This document shows positions 8,591 to 16,429 of a stretch of 64,000 nt of DNA, piece after piece. The first letter of the stretch is position 1, and every line of letters begins with the position of its first letter. This DNA comes from a virus: positions 1 through 64,000 of IMG/VR virus record IMGVR_UViG_3300045976_000117, one strand, 5' to 3'. The position numbers were made by a program, and so were the translations under genes. The notes under the pieces are model-generated. The model had not been told where the DNA came from. It saw nothing but the letters and a program-made list of their open reading frames with translations, and ran no database searches.

Positions 8591-10060
8591 GTGCTTTATA
8601 ATGCCTCTCAACCAGGACACCCGGAATGGTGGTTGCTCAGGCTGGGCAAGAAACTGGAGAGTGACCGGGCACGGTTTGAAACACTGGACTGCTACTGGCG
8701 CGGTGACGCTCCTCTGCCTTTCGGCAATCAAAAAATGAGGGAAGCCTACCGTCGATTCCAGCAACAGGCTAAGACCAATTTCATGAAATTGGTTGCCGAG
8801 TCAGTTATCGAACGTCTCAAGGTGACAGGTTTCCGTACCGGGTCTGATGGCAATGAGAATCTAGATAAGGATGCCTGGGGATGGTGGCAGGCAAACCACC
8901 TCGACTCAGACTCTGGTCTCGTGCACCGCGCGGCTGTTGTTATGAGTCGGGCTTATGTCATTGTCGGTGAAGACCCGAACCGGCCAGGACAGCCCAAAGT
9001 TACCGGCGAGGACCCGCGGCAGGTCATCCACGAATCAGCACCGGACGATCGGCGAAACATCGTGGCCGCGCTCAAGACCTGGTTTGACGATATCCAGAAG
9101 CGAAACATCGCGGTTGTTTATCTTCCTGACAAGGTCTATTACTACCGTAGCATTCAGTCATCGGATGATGCACAACCACAATTGTTCGGTGGTCCGGCCA
9201 AGTGGGAGATAGACACTGAGGACTTTGAGGATGGTTCGGCAGATAATCCTCTAGGCGTTGTACCTGTAGTGCCGTTCCTGAACTGTCCTGATCTGAGCGG
9301 TAACACGCTTGGAGAATTTGAGTCTGAGACACCTATTCAGGATCGGATCAACACCGAAGTACTTGACCGGCTGGTGATCTCCGCAATGCAGGCTTACCGG
9401 CAACGGTGGGCTACTGGTGTTGATCTGACAGACGAACAAGGCAATGCTGAAGGTTTCGATCCTGGTGCTGATCTGCTCTGGAATGTCAGTGACGAGCGAG
9501 CTAAATTCGGTGAGTTCAATCCGGCCGACATAGCTGGCGTACTCAAGGCTGTCGATACGGATGTTCAGCACCTCGCGGCCATTACTCGGACACCTCCGCA
9601 TTATTTGCTTGGAGCCATGATTAATGCGAGCGGGGATGCGCTCGCTGCCGCGGAAACAGGTCTCACATCCAAGGTCATTGAACGAGCGATTGAGTTCGGT
9701 GAGTCCTGGGAGCTTGTTTATCAGTTGGCGGGCCGGGTCATGGGCAAGGAGATTCCGGACGATTGCGAAGTCGTTTGGCAGAACCCGCAGTTCCGGACCT
9801 TGACTGAGCTCGCGGCAGCTAACGTCCAGTTGATGCAGGCTCAGGTGCCATGGCGTACTCGTATGGAGCTTCTCGACTTCACTCCGGCACAGATCGACCG
9901 GATGCAGGCTGAACGAGCTTCTGACGCGCTACTGACTGCCGCTATGACTCCTCAACTGCCGACGCCTAACCAGGGCCCTCCTGGCGGTGCCGCCGCGGAG
10001 GCTTCGAGGACAGCTCGAGCTCAGTTGCCAGTCGGTAGTAGGAATGGTGCTACGGCATAA
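8591..10060 (+). CDS. Portal protein
   Basis: 489 residues from GTG 8591, dodecameric head entry ring. The HPEWWLLRLGKKL opening, the AKTNFMKLVAESVIERLKVTGFR segment and the late DALAAAETGLTSKVIERAIEFGESWE helix are typical of actinophage portals. GGAGGAGAGG lies 10 nt before GTG 8591; a TTG at 8570 is an alternative but sits inside that Shine-Dalgarno. Followed by head genes. Confidence 0.88.
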   Translation: MLYNASQPGHPEWWLLRLGKKLESDRARFETLDCYWRGDAPLPFGNQKMREAYRRFQQQAKTNFMKLVAESVIERLKVTGFRTGSDGNENLDKDAWGWWQANHLDSDSGLVHRAAVVMSRAYVIVGEDPNRPGQPKVTGEDPRQVIHESAPDDRRNIVAALKTWFDDIQKRNIAVVYLPDKVYYYRSIQSSDDAQPQLFGGPAKWEIDTEDFEDGSADNPLGVVPVVPFLNCPDLSGNTLGEFESETPIQDRINTEVLDRLVISAMQAYRQRWATGVDLTDEQGNAEGFDPGADLLWNVSDERAKFGEFNPADIAGVLKAVDTDVQHLAAITRTPPHYLLGAMINASGDALAAAETGLTSKVIERAIEFGESWELVYQLAGRVMGKEIPDDCEVVWQNPQFRTLTELAAANVQLMQAQVPWRTRMELLDFTPAQIDRMQAERASDALLTAAMTPQLPTPNQGPPGGAAAEASRTARAQLPVGSRNGATA

Positions 10061-10078
10061 ACAGAAAAGGAGCATGGC

Positions 10079-10282
10079 ATGAGTGAGTCGGTAGAACAAC
10101 CATGGCCAGATAGAAACATGCTGGATGCCGCTATGGGGATCATCTCTAATGTCAGCGGTGGTAATTGGTGGGGACAAAGTCAAGAGTGGCAAGATGCTGC
10201 CCGACAGTGGCTAGATTCCTATGCCAAGCTCGGCAAGTTAGAAGCAACTCGTGACAAGCCCACAGCCTCAGCCGTTCACTGA
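10079..10282 (+). CDS. Small conserved-looking head-module protein
   Basis: 67 residues with a tryptophan-rich centre (GGNWWGQSQEWQDAARQWLD). AAGGAG precedes ATG 10079. It overlaps the following MuF gene by 32 bases. Small proteins of this shape sit after portals in several Streptomyces phages as I remember them; the function is unknown. Confidence 0.6.
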   Translation: MSESVEQPWPDRNMLDAAMGIISNVSGGNWWGQSQEWQDAARQWLDSYAKLGKLEATRDKPTASAVH

Positions 10283-11249
10283 TACACCCCATGACCAGAG
10301 CACGGCAGCAATCCTCAGCGCCTACCTCGCTACCTCCGCGGCGCTGAGGTCTCGTCTGCTGGCTTTGGTGGCAGCTGCCTATGCCGCGCAGGGCAACTAT
10401 CGGGACGCTGCCGCCGATGCTTTCGTGGCCAGCGTGGTGCCAGCTGTGTTGGCCGCTCAGCAGACGATGGCACACCTCACAAGCGCTTATCTGGCCCATC
10501 TCATCTCCGCGGCAGGGGGAGGCACCACGGCGCCGGTAGCCATCCCACGGGAGGCAGTGAGCAATCTGCGGGGAGTCGATCCGGTGCAGGTCTACCGGCG
10601 ACCTTACGAACAGATCTGGTACGACCTGAGCCAGGGCAAGTCGTTTGAGGATGCCGTGCAAGCCGGCGAACGACGCGCTCTCAGTCTGGCGGCTACCGAT
10701 GTGCAACTAGCCAAAACGAGAGCCTCACAGATTGTGCTAGCAAATGATCGCAGGGTTGTTGGTTATCGTCGCGTTCTGGTTGGCACGCATTCTTGCGGCC
10801 TTTGTGTCGTCGCGTCGTCGGTGAGATATCATAAAAATGATCTACTTCCGCTCCATCCAATGTGCGATTGTGCGACGGCACCGATATTAGCTAGCAGAGA
10901 CCCTGGTCGCACCATTAATTCTGCGATTCTCGCGGATGGGTCGACAGAGCAGGCTATCGGGTCTCAAGGCATGAAGTTCTTTAGCCATGATGATGTGATC
11001 GAGGTGGGAGATCTTCTCACCGAGGCACATGACGCCGTGCGAGACACTTTTGGCGAAGCTGCCGCGGATGCACATCAGATTGACTACCGAAAAATAGTCA
11101 TGGTTCGTGAGCATGGTGAACTAGGACCAGTGCTGACAGTGTCACACCATAATTTTACCCAGTCACAGATTGAGTCCGGAGATCTCAAGGCCAAGGCCGG
11201 TACCTTCCATACAGTCAAGGGTCGGGAAGTGACAAATATTGGGGAGTGA
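10251..11249 (+). CDS. MuF-like minor head protein
   Basis: 332 residues. Helical N-terminal half, then a SPP1 gp7/MuF-like region with THSCGLCVVAS and PLHPMCDC (about 178-206), Cys/His motifs typical of actinophage MuF proteins. The C-terminal VMVREHGELGPVLTV stretch is often found in this family. GTG 10251 start. It probably enters the capsid with portal and scaffold. Confidence 0.75.
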   Translation: MTSPQPQPFTDTPHDQSTAAILSAYLATSAALRSRLLALVAAAYAAQGNYRDAAADAFVASVVPAVLAAQQTMAHLTSAYLAHLISAAGGGTTAPVAIPREAVSNLRGVDPVQVYRRPYEQIWYDLSQGKSFEDAVQAGERRALSLAATDVQLAKTRASQIVLANDRRVVGYRRVLVGTHSCGLCVVASSVRYHKNDLLPLHPMCDCATAPILASRDPGRTINSAILADGSTEQAIGSQGMKFFSHDDVIEVGDLLTEAHDAVRDTFGEAAADAHQIDYRKIVMVREHGELGPVLTVSHHNFTQSQIESGDLKAKAGTFHTVKGREVTNIGE

Positions 11250-11251
11250 TG

Positions 11252-11449
11252 ATGCAGCTAAGAATTTCGATTTTTGGGCGACAGGTGCTGCATATTACTA
11301 CTGAGCCTGACCAAGACTCCTCACAAAGACCTACGCTCGAGGCTACCTCCGGCGGCCAGTTTGAGATTGGTTTTAGTAATACCAGAGACGCAGAGGTTAT
11401 GAGCCAGAGGAGACATGGTGGGCAATTACAATGCCGAGCAACGCCGTAA
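11252..11449 (+). CDS. Small hypothetical protein
   Basis: 65 residues beginning MQLRISIFGRQVLHI. GGGGAG at 11241-11246 precedes; in-frame GTG 11246 and ATG 11249 are alternative starts, overlapping the previous stop. It overlaps the next gene by 35 bases. The short 'LRIFGR..L.I' opening recurs in small genes next to MuF in actinophages. Confidence 0.55.
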   Translation: MQLRISIFGRQVLHITTEPDQDSSQRPTLEATSGGQFEIGFSNTRDAEVMSQRRHGGQLQCRATP

Positions 11450-11654
11450 ATTGCTCAAGCAAGGCAAGGCTCTTCCTCCGGCCAAGGTTGGCGAGCCACC
11501 ACGATTCCCCATTGATGATGCTTCCGACGTAAATAGTGCCGTGCATCTAGCTCGCACCGATGAAGAGCGTAGGCACACTTATAAGCAGGCTAAACGGTTA
11601 GGCGTTTTAGGTCGTATACCGTCTAGTTGGAAACCGGACGGCTCATTAAGGTAA
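11415..11654 (+). CDS. Small basic helical protein
   Basis: 79 residues; RFPIDDASDVNSAVHLARTD followed by EERRHTYKQAKRLGVLGRIP is a pattern I associate with a small domain (DUF6582-like) attached to phage head proteases. Standalone here. CCAGAGGAG precedes ATG 11415. Possible assembly or regulatory role, uncertain. Confidence 0.6.
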   Translation: MVGNYNAEQRRKLLKQGKALPPAKVGEPPRFPIDDASDVNSAVHLARTDEERRHTYKQAKRLGVLGRIPSSWKPDGSLR

Positions 11655-11659
11655 AACTT

Positions 11660-11743
11660 CCCGCGATCCTGCGGGTATGCGTGTACGGCCACGCCTAAGA
11701 GCCGTAGGTATTTGAAATTGCCGCCGACATGGCGGCTTTTCTT
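11660..11743 (+). terminator. Three hairpins with terminator before scaffold gene
   Basis: Three consecutive inverted repeats: CCCGC/GCGGG (11660-11675), TACGGC/GCCGTA (11684-11706) and GCCGCC-GACAT-GGCGGC (11720-11736), the last followed by TTTTCTT as in an intrinsic terminator. It lies 30 bp before the scaffold start, so it either ends upstream transcription or attenuates the scaffold-capsid operon. Confidence 0.65.
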
Positions 11744-11773
11744 ATGCCTATTCCCGACATGGGAGGTAACACC

Positions 11774-12373
11774 ATGGCTGATGACGACACCGGTACATCA
11801 ACGGATACCGGCGCCGACGACGCAGGCCAACAGCAAGACGGCAAGTCTACTGATCAAAGTCAGCAGACCGATAGGACTGCGACCGGGACAGGTAGTGATG
11901 CCGATAATCAGCAAGACAGTAAGGGTGACGACTCCGACAAGGATAAGGAACCTGACTGGAAAGCTGAAGTAGCAAAGTGGAAGGCTCTTGCTCGCAAACA
12001 TGAGGCTCGAGTCAAGGAACTTTCTCCCGCCGCGGTGAAGCTAAAAGAGATTGAGGACTCACAGAAGTCTGAGCTCGAAAAAGCACAGGAACGTGAAACC
12101 GCTCTGCAAGTCGAATTGCAGAAGTATCGCGTTGCTGAAGTTCGGCGCGCTGCCGCATCGGCGGCCGGTCTCGATCCGGAGTTAGCCGAGTTTATTACCG
12201 CGGTGGATGAGGAAGAAGCCAAGGCTCAGGCTGAGAAATTGGCCGAGCGATTCAAGACTTCCGCAGCCAATAGTAAATCAGCAGATTTTAAGCAGGGCAC
12301 TCGCACTACGGCGCCAGTTGCCAGGTCCCGTGATGATCTCTTGCGGACTCTAGCAGGTTATGGCCCTCGGTAA
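11774..12373 (+). CDS. Scaffolding protein
   Basis: 199 residues. Acidic, Asp/Ser/Gln-rich N-terminal ~70 residues, then a long charged helix (about 70-130) and a C-terminal helical capsid-binding part. This composition and its place just before the major capsid gene are typical. GGGAGGT precedes ATG 11774; a longer in-frame opening at 11729 lies across the terminator and is rejected. Confidence 0.8.
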   Translation: MADDDTGTSTDTGADDAGQQQDGKSTDQSQQTDRTATGTGSDADNQQDSKGDDSDKDKEPDWKAEVAKWKALARKHEARVKELSPAAVKLKEIEDSQKSELEKAQERETALQVELQKYRVAEVRRAAASAAGLDPELAEFITAVDEEEAKAQAEKLAERFKTSAANSKSADFKQGTRTTAPVARSRDDLLRTLAGYGPR

Positions 12374-12425
12374 GTAGCGAGCAGATAGACCCTGCTTTCC
12401 GAAGTAATAGAAAGGTAGGGCTATC

Positions 12426-13388
12426 ATGCCCACTTATAATACTGGTATTTTCCGCCAGACTCCTCCGACGACTGATCCACTTGTTCCGGAGCCGTTGTCT
12501 GAGGACATTATTCAGCAGTTGCCGGAGGCATCTTCGGTTCTTCGCATGGCGCGTACTGTTCCAATGTCTACGCGCACTCAGCGGCTTCCTGTGCTGGATG
12601 TTCTGCCGCAGGCCTACTGGGTGTCTGGTGACAGTGGCCTCAAGCAGACGACTAGTCAGATTTGGAAGAACGTTACCTTGGTGGTCGAAGAGCTGGCCGC
12701 TTTGGTGCCGATTCCTGACGCTTACCTGGCTGACACCAACATTCCGTTGTGGGACGAGGTCCGGCCTCGACTGGTCGAGGCTATTGGTCGAGCTATTGAT
12801 GCTGCCTGCTTGTTCGGTGTGAACAAGCCAAGCACCTGGCCTACGGCTATTGTTCCCGCTGCTATTGCCGCGGGTAACGTGATCACCGATATTAACCAGG
12901 ATATTCCAAAGTCGGTTGCCCAGTTGGCTGAGCGTGTCGCGTTGGACGGTTACACCAACATCAATGGCTGGCTTATTCGTCCGGGCTTCAAGTGGCGTTT
13001 GCTTCAGGTTCGGTCTTCTGGTTCTGGCGAGCCTATTTACATGCCAGATCTTCAGAATGGCCGCGGTGGCAGCCTTTATGGTTACCCGCTGGAAGAGGTA
13101 TCTAACGGTGCCTGGGATCCGACCGTGGCTGACCTTTTGCTGGGTGACTGGTCAATGGCCATCATCGGTACACGTCAAGATATCACGTTCAAAATGTTCG
13201 ATCAGGGCGTGATCGTTAATGACAGTGGCCAGGTCATTTACAACGCTGCCCAACAGGACGGCCAGATCATGCGTGTGGTTATGCGTCTTGCTTTTGCGAC
13301 CGCTAACCCGGTGACGAATCTTCAGGCCAACTCTGCCAGTCGGTATCCGTTCGGTGTGCTGGCTACTGGCTCGGCTTCAGCCAGCTAG
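12426..13388 (+). CDS. Major capsid protein (HK97 fold)
   Basis: 320 residues, position after the scaffold. HK97-type features: N-terminal arm, GDSGLKQTTSQIWKNVTLVV (E-loop and spine region, about 68-87), a central DGYTNINGWLIRPGFKWRLL segment, and a C-terminal VVMRLAFATANPVTNL. AAAGGTAGGG precedes the ATG; GGGC/GCCC around the start could form a short hairpin. Confidence 0.85.
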   Translation: MPTYNTGIFRQTPPTTDPLVPEPLSEDIIQQLPEASSVLRMARTVPMSTRTQRLPVLDVLPQAYWVSGDSGLKQTTSQIWKNVTLVVEELAALVPIPDAYLADTNIPLWDEVRPRLVEAIGRAIDAACLFGVNKPSTWPTAIVPAAIAAGNVITDINQDIPKSVAQLAERVALDGYTNINGWLIRPGFKWRLLQVRSSGSGEPIYMPDLQNGRGGSLYGYPLEEVSNGAWDPTVADLLLGDWSMAIIGTRQDITFKMFDQGVIVNDSGQVIYNAAQQDGQIMRVVMRLAFATANPVTNLQANSASRYPFGVLATGSASAS

Positions 13389-13401
13389 TACGAGGGGGAT
13401 G

Positions 13402-13468
13402 GGTTTCCGGGCTTGTTCGAGAAGTCTGTTCTCGTCAGAGCCGATCGTATCGCACAAGCCCGGAAACC
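13402..13468 (+). ncRNA. Three-way-junction-like RNA between capsid and glycosyltransferase genes
   Basis: A perfect 15-bp stem (13402-13416 with 13454-13468, GGTTTCCGGGCTTGT and its complement) encloses two further hairpins: CGAGAA-GTCTG-TTCTCG (13418-13434) and CGAT-CGT-ATCG (13442-13452). No U-tract follows, so it is not an ordinary terminator. Its 3' end is 2 nt before the Shine-Dalgarno of gene 13480. It may stabilise capsid mRNA, block ribosomes or direct processing. Confidence 0.7.
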
Positions 13469-13479
13469 TAGGAGCATAG

Positions 13480-14508
13480 ATGCGTGTTCTTGCTTTACTT
13501 CACTTGTATCCACCGCGGCATAATGCCGGAGGGGACATCACCGCACACATTTTGTTGCGGGAGTTGGTACGTCATGGGCATCAGGTGGTCGTGCAACTCA
13601 CGATGCCCCATCCTATGTACACGCTGGATCCGTACACTTACGAAGGCGTGAAAGTTTTTCCGTACATGGGTCAGGCAGACCCTCTGCGGTGGCTTGAGAT
13701 GTCTGACAAGCCTGATATCATTGTCACCCATCTTATGTCATCTCTCCGCGCGGCAATACTGGGTGACATTCATAAGATTCCGGTGATTCACCTTGTTCAC
13801 AATACACATGGAAAAACTAAGGCGGATCTTCGCTGGAAAACTGATCTGGCGGTTTACAATACAGAATGGATGAAAGTAGATGTTGAAAGTTGGTGGAGAG
13901 ATTATCAAGGCACCGAACCTCCACCAAACATCGTGGTTCATCCGCCGGTATTTAGAACGGATTATCAGGTCACTCCTCCCACCGCTGGCAAGGGCTGCGT
14001 CACTCTCATCAATCTGTTTGAAGACAAAGGCGCCAGTCTTTTTTACCAACTCGCGGAGAAATTTCCGCGACTGAGGTTTCTTGGTGTGACTGGTGCTTAC
14101 GGTAAACAAGATATTCGGCACGGCTTGCCCAATGTGGAGATCATACCTCATGTCGGACCAGCCGATATTAAAAATCTTGTCTACGCGAGAACACGAGTCC
14201 TCCTCATGCCCAGTGTGTACGAGTCGTACGGGCGTTGTGGGGTCGAGGCAGCGTGTTCCCGAATCCCTACCATCTACCACCCAACGCCAGGCCTTCTCGA
14301 GGCCCTAGGTGATGGTGGTATTGCCTGTGACCGTGATGACTTGAATGCCTGGGTAGCCACGTTGGCAGGTCTGACCACGTCGTCAGGGTGGCTGACCGCG
14401 TCTCAACGGGCCAAGGCGATAGCCGACCGGCTCACGCCGGAGGCCGACCTAGAGCGCTGGGTACAGGCCGCAGAGCAGACAGCTAGGGTGCCCGTTTCAA
14501 TAGGATAA
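13480..14508 (+). CDS. GT4-like glycosyltransferase
   Basis: 342 residues, GT-B fold. The N-terminal Rossmann domain has PPRHNAGGDITAHILLREL; the C-terminal domain has GPADIKNLVYARTRVLLMPS and the donor-binding E-x7-E motif in YESYGRCGVEAA. Membership of the GT4 family is by pattern. Placed inside the head operon, it may glycosylate the capsid or another virion protein. AGGAG precedes the ATG right after the junction structure. Confidence 0.8.
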   Translation: MRVLALLHLYPPRHNAGGDITAHILLRELVRHGHQVVVQLTMPHPMYTLDPYTYEGVKVFPYMGQADPLRWLEMSDKPDIIVTHLMSSLRAAILGDIHKIPVIHLVHNTHGKTKADLRWKTDLAVYNTEWMKVDVESWWRDYQGTEPPPNIVVHPPVFRTDYQVTPPTAGKGCVTLINLFEDKGASLFYQLAEKFPRLRFLGVTGAYGKQDIRHGLPNVEIIPHVGPADIKNLVYARTRVLLMPSVYESYGRCGVEAACSRIPTIYHPTPGLLEALGDGGIACDRDDLNAWVATLAGLTTSSGWLTASQRAKAIADRLTPEADLERWVQAAEQTARVPVSIG

Positions 14509-14523
14509 GGAGGTATAGTAATT

Positions 14524-15150
14524 ATGTCCTTGCCTCCTCTCGCAACAATCAATGATGTCACCTCGCGGCTGCCCAGTGGTGTATCTATTGACGAGAATCG
14601 TGCAATCTCGCTGATACGTGATGCGTCGGCAACCGTTCGACGTTACACAAAGCAAGATTTCACTATCGGTACGACCATCGCGAATATCCGGCCAATCGGG
14701 TATAGGCTTAGATTGCCGCAACGACCGGTGCTTGATGTAATCAGTATTGAGATTAAATTGCCAGGTTCCCAGCCAGGCACGTACACCTCCATACCATCTT
14801 GGTACTGGGACGGGTCCGATGAAGTCTGGCTAGTCGACGGTAGCGCAGTGGTCAATCTTGCTGAGGAAATCATCTCCGCGGTGGAGTACATGACGCCTGT
14901 GTGTCGGGTTACCTGGCAACACGGTTACACCGAAGTTCCTGATGACATTGTTGGCGTTGTTTGTTCGATGGTGAATCGTCTTATCACGGCGCCGGGGCTT
15001 GGCGGAGTGATTTCAGAAACGGTAGGCGAGTTTAGCTACCGATTGTCTGACGCGGCTGCTCAGGGTCCTATGACTTTGACGCAGTCGGAAAAAGACATTC
15101 TGAATGACTACCGGCCTAAAGGTGGTAGGACTGTCGAGTTGAGAGGGTAA
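14524..15150 (+). CDS. Head-tail connector (adaptor)
   Basis: 208 residues, first of the neck genes. Helical N terminus (ATINDVTSRLPSGVSIDENR..LIRDASATVRRYTKQDF) as in gp6-type adaptors, then a beta domain and a C-terminal helix. AAGGAGG precedes the ATG and could pair with CCTCC at 14532-14536 inside the gene, a mild version of the start-site hairpins seen elsewhere. Confidence 0.75.
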   Translation: MSLPPLATINDVTSRLPSGVSIDENRAISLIRDASATVRRYTKQDFTIGTTIANIRPIGYRLRLPQRPVLDVISIEIKLPGSQPGTYTSIPSWYWDGSDEVWLVDGSAVVNLAEEIISAVEYMTPVCRVTWQHGYTEVPDDIVGVVCSMVNRLITAPGLGGVISETVGEFSYRLSDAAAQGPMTLTQSEKDILNDYRPKGGRTVELRG

Positions 15151-15155
15151 GTGCA

Positions 15156-15500
15156 ATGTACTTCCCCTTCGGTATGACAGTTACGGTCAACCATCGACAG
15201 ATCGATCGTAACGGCGATTATCAGATTACTGACTCTTATCAGTTGCCAGGATGCGTTATTAGCTATGCTGGTCGTGCCGGATCAGCTCGGGGCAGCGAGC
15301 AAGAATCGTTTGAGCGGGACACAATTCGTGCATCAACCGTTCTTTTCGCACCTACCGGCGCGGACATTCGCGTTAATGACACGATTACGCTTGATGACAA
15401 TACTACATGGCACGTCTGGGGATTGCCTACTGATTTTCGAAGTCCTTTTACCGGCTGGGCACCTGGCAAGGTAGCTGCACTTCGACTCTATGAAGGCTGA
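15156..15500 (+). CDS. Head-tail stopper-like protein
   Basis: 114 residues with a beta-barrel pattern: MTVTVNHRQIDRNGDYQITDS, then TVLFAPTGADIRVNDTITLDD and TWHVWGLP. This is the usual shape of gp16/FII-type connectors, and it stands in the right place after the adaptor. It ends 5 nt before the tRNA-like element. Confidence 0.7.
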   Translation: MYFPFGMTVTVNHRQIDRNGDYQITDSYQLPGCVISYAGRAGSARGSEQESFERDTIRASTVLFAPTGADIRVNDTITLDDNTTWHVWGLPTDFRSPFTGWAPGKVAALRLYEG

Positions 15501-15505
15501 TCCAT

Positions 15506-15608
15506 GGTGGGGCGGTCCCGATGGAGAGACAGCAGTTATCGCCTCCTATGCTCCGGGCGGTATCTGTGTACGTGGGTTCGATTCCCACCCCCACCTCTTT
15601 GAGAGGTG
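15506..15608 (+). ncRNA. tRNA-like element with competing Shine-Dalgarno hairpin
   Basis: 15506-15596 folds in part like a tRNA: 7-bp acceptor (GGTGGGG/CCCCACC), a perfect T arm (GTGGG-TTCGATT-CCCAC) and a possible 3-bp D stem (GTC/GAC). The anticodon arm is abnormal: either a 7-bp stem (15537-15543 with 15556-15562) and 12-nt loop, or a 4-bp stem with 14-nt loop, so no anticodon can be assigned. The 3' acceptor bases 15592-15595 also pair downstream: CACCTCT-TTG-AGAGGTG (15592-15608) hides the GAGAGG of gene 15615. The two folds exclude each other. Confidence 0.65.
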
Positions 15609-15614
15609 TACTCA

Positions 15615-15953
15615 ATGACATGGACACGCGTAGATATCAGTTATAGCGGATTGCATAGGTATCTGTGGGAATCCGCTGAGCTTGGCGCCGCGCTGCTGGC
15701 TCATGCCGAGAAAGGCGTAGCCTTCGCCAAGGCTATCGCTCCTGAGGGGCCAGCTCGAGATCCCCACCGTGGGGAGTTCAAAGAGTCGATTCGAGCTCGA
15801 GTTGGTAAAGGTCCTCGAGGCGGTATGGCAGCCATTATCGAGGCATCTCCTCCCTGGGTGGAGTTCGGACGCAAACACCGTGAACCGTACCGAGGTGCCC
15901 ATGTGCTGGCGCGCACTGCCCAGTACCTGAACGCTCCCAAACGTCGTGCATAG
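15615..15953 (+). CDS. HK97 gp10-like neck or tail-completion protein
   Basis: 112 residues: AHAEKGVAFAKAIAPEGP..DPHRGEFKESI then ASPPWVEFGRKHREPYRGAHVLART, the pattern of gp10-type connector proteins (basic, FGT/EFG turn near the end). ATG 15615 lies 8 nt after GAGAGG; an in-frame GTG at 15606 overlaps it. Its start may be controlled by the upstream tRNA-like element. Confidence 0.75.
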   Translation: MTWTRVDISYSGLHRYLWESAELGAALLAHAEKGVAFAKAIAPEGPARDPHRGEFKESIRARVGKGPRGGMAAIIEASPPWVEFGRKHREPYRGAHVLARTAQYLNAPKRRA

Positions 15954-15961
15954 GAGGTCAT

Positions 15962-16369
15962 ATGGGTCAAGACCTACCCTCCTTCGCGGATGCCGAAGAA
16001 GTGGCCTACTCCCTGCTCAAAGATACGGGTGTCATTCTTAAAGGCACTCCGGCCAATTTCAATCCTCCGGTCTACATCATTCGACGTATTGGCGGGCATA
16101 GTGATTACGTGACTGATTTTGCACACATTCAAGTAACGGCCATTGGCGATAAACGACCACAGTCAGTCACGATGCAGTTAGATGCTCAACGGGTCATCGA
16201 AAATTCATTTGCAACTGAAGTAACGCTTGAAGATAACTCCGTGGTGCTCATCGACGGCACGACGGTTCTCTCCGCAGGATATATCCAGCCGTACGAAAAC
16301 ATTGACATGCGTGAAGTAGTCGGTATCTACGAATTACGCATGAGACGGCCGATAGTCCCTGCTCATTAG
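15962..16369 (+). CDS. Tail terminator-like protein
   Basis: 135 residues, helical start (DAEEVAYSLLKDTGVIL) then a sheet with VYIIRRIGGHSDYVTDFAHIQVTAIGD, the order seen in gpU/gp17-type tail terminators. AGGAGG precedes the ATG. Position between neck protein and major tail protein supports this. Confidence 0.75.
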   Translation: MGQDLPSFADAEEVAYSLLKDTGVILKGTPANFNPPVYIIRRIGGHSDYVTDFAHIQVTAIGDKRPQSVTMQLDAQRVIENSFATEVTLEDNSVVLIDGTTVLSAGYIQPYENIDMREVVGIYELRMRRPIVPAH

Positions 16370-16370
16370 T

Positions 16371-16427
16371 TCCCGCCTGGGAATAGGGCGGTCTGAGAAA
16401 GAGATATTAACCCTACCTAGGAGGGTA
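16371..16427 (+). promoter_or_regulatory. Leader hairpins before the major tail gene
   Basis: TTCCC-GCCT-GGGAA (16371-16384) and CTACC-TAGGAG-GGTAG (about 16412-16427), the second carrying the AGGAGGG Shine-Dalgarno of gene 16430. No terminator U-tract. Possibly a weak translational control or an mRNA 5' end stabiliser. Confidence 0.4.
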
Positions 16428-16429
16428 GT

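Noticed and set aside
11729-11773. Upstream start of the scaffold gene
   Set aside because: It would place the first codons inside the terminator hairpin; ATG 11774 has a strong ribosome site.
13402-13468. Intrinsic terminator after the capsid gene
   Set aside because: The stem is strong but no U-tract follows on either strand, and branched inner hairpins are unlike a terminator.
15506-15596. Functional aminoacyl tRNA
   Set aside because: Acceptor and T arms fit, but no 5+7+5 anticodon arm exists in any phase and no anticodon can be assigned.
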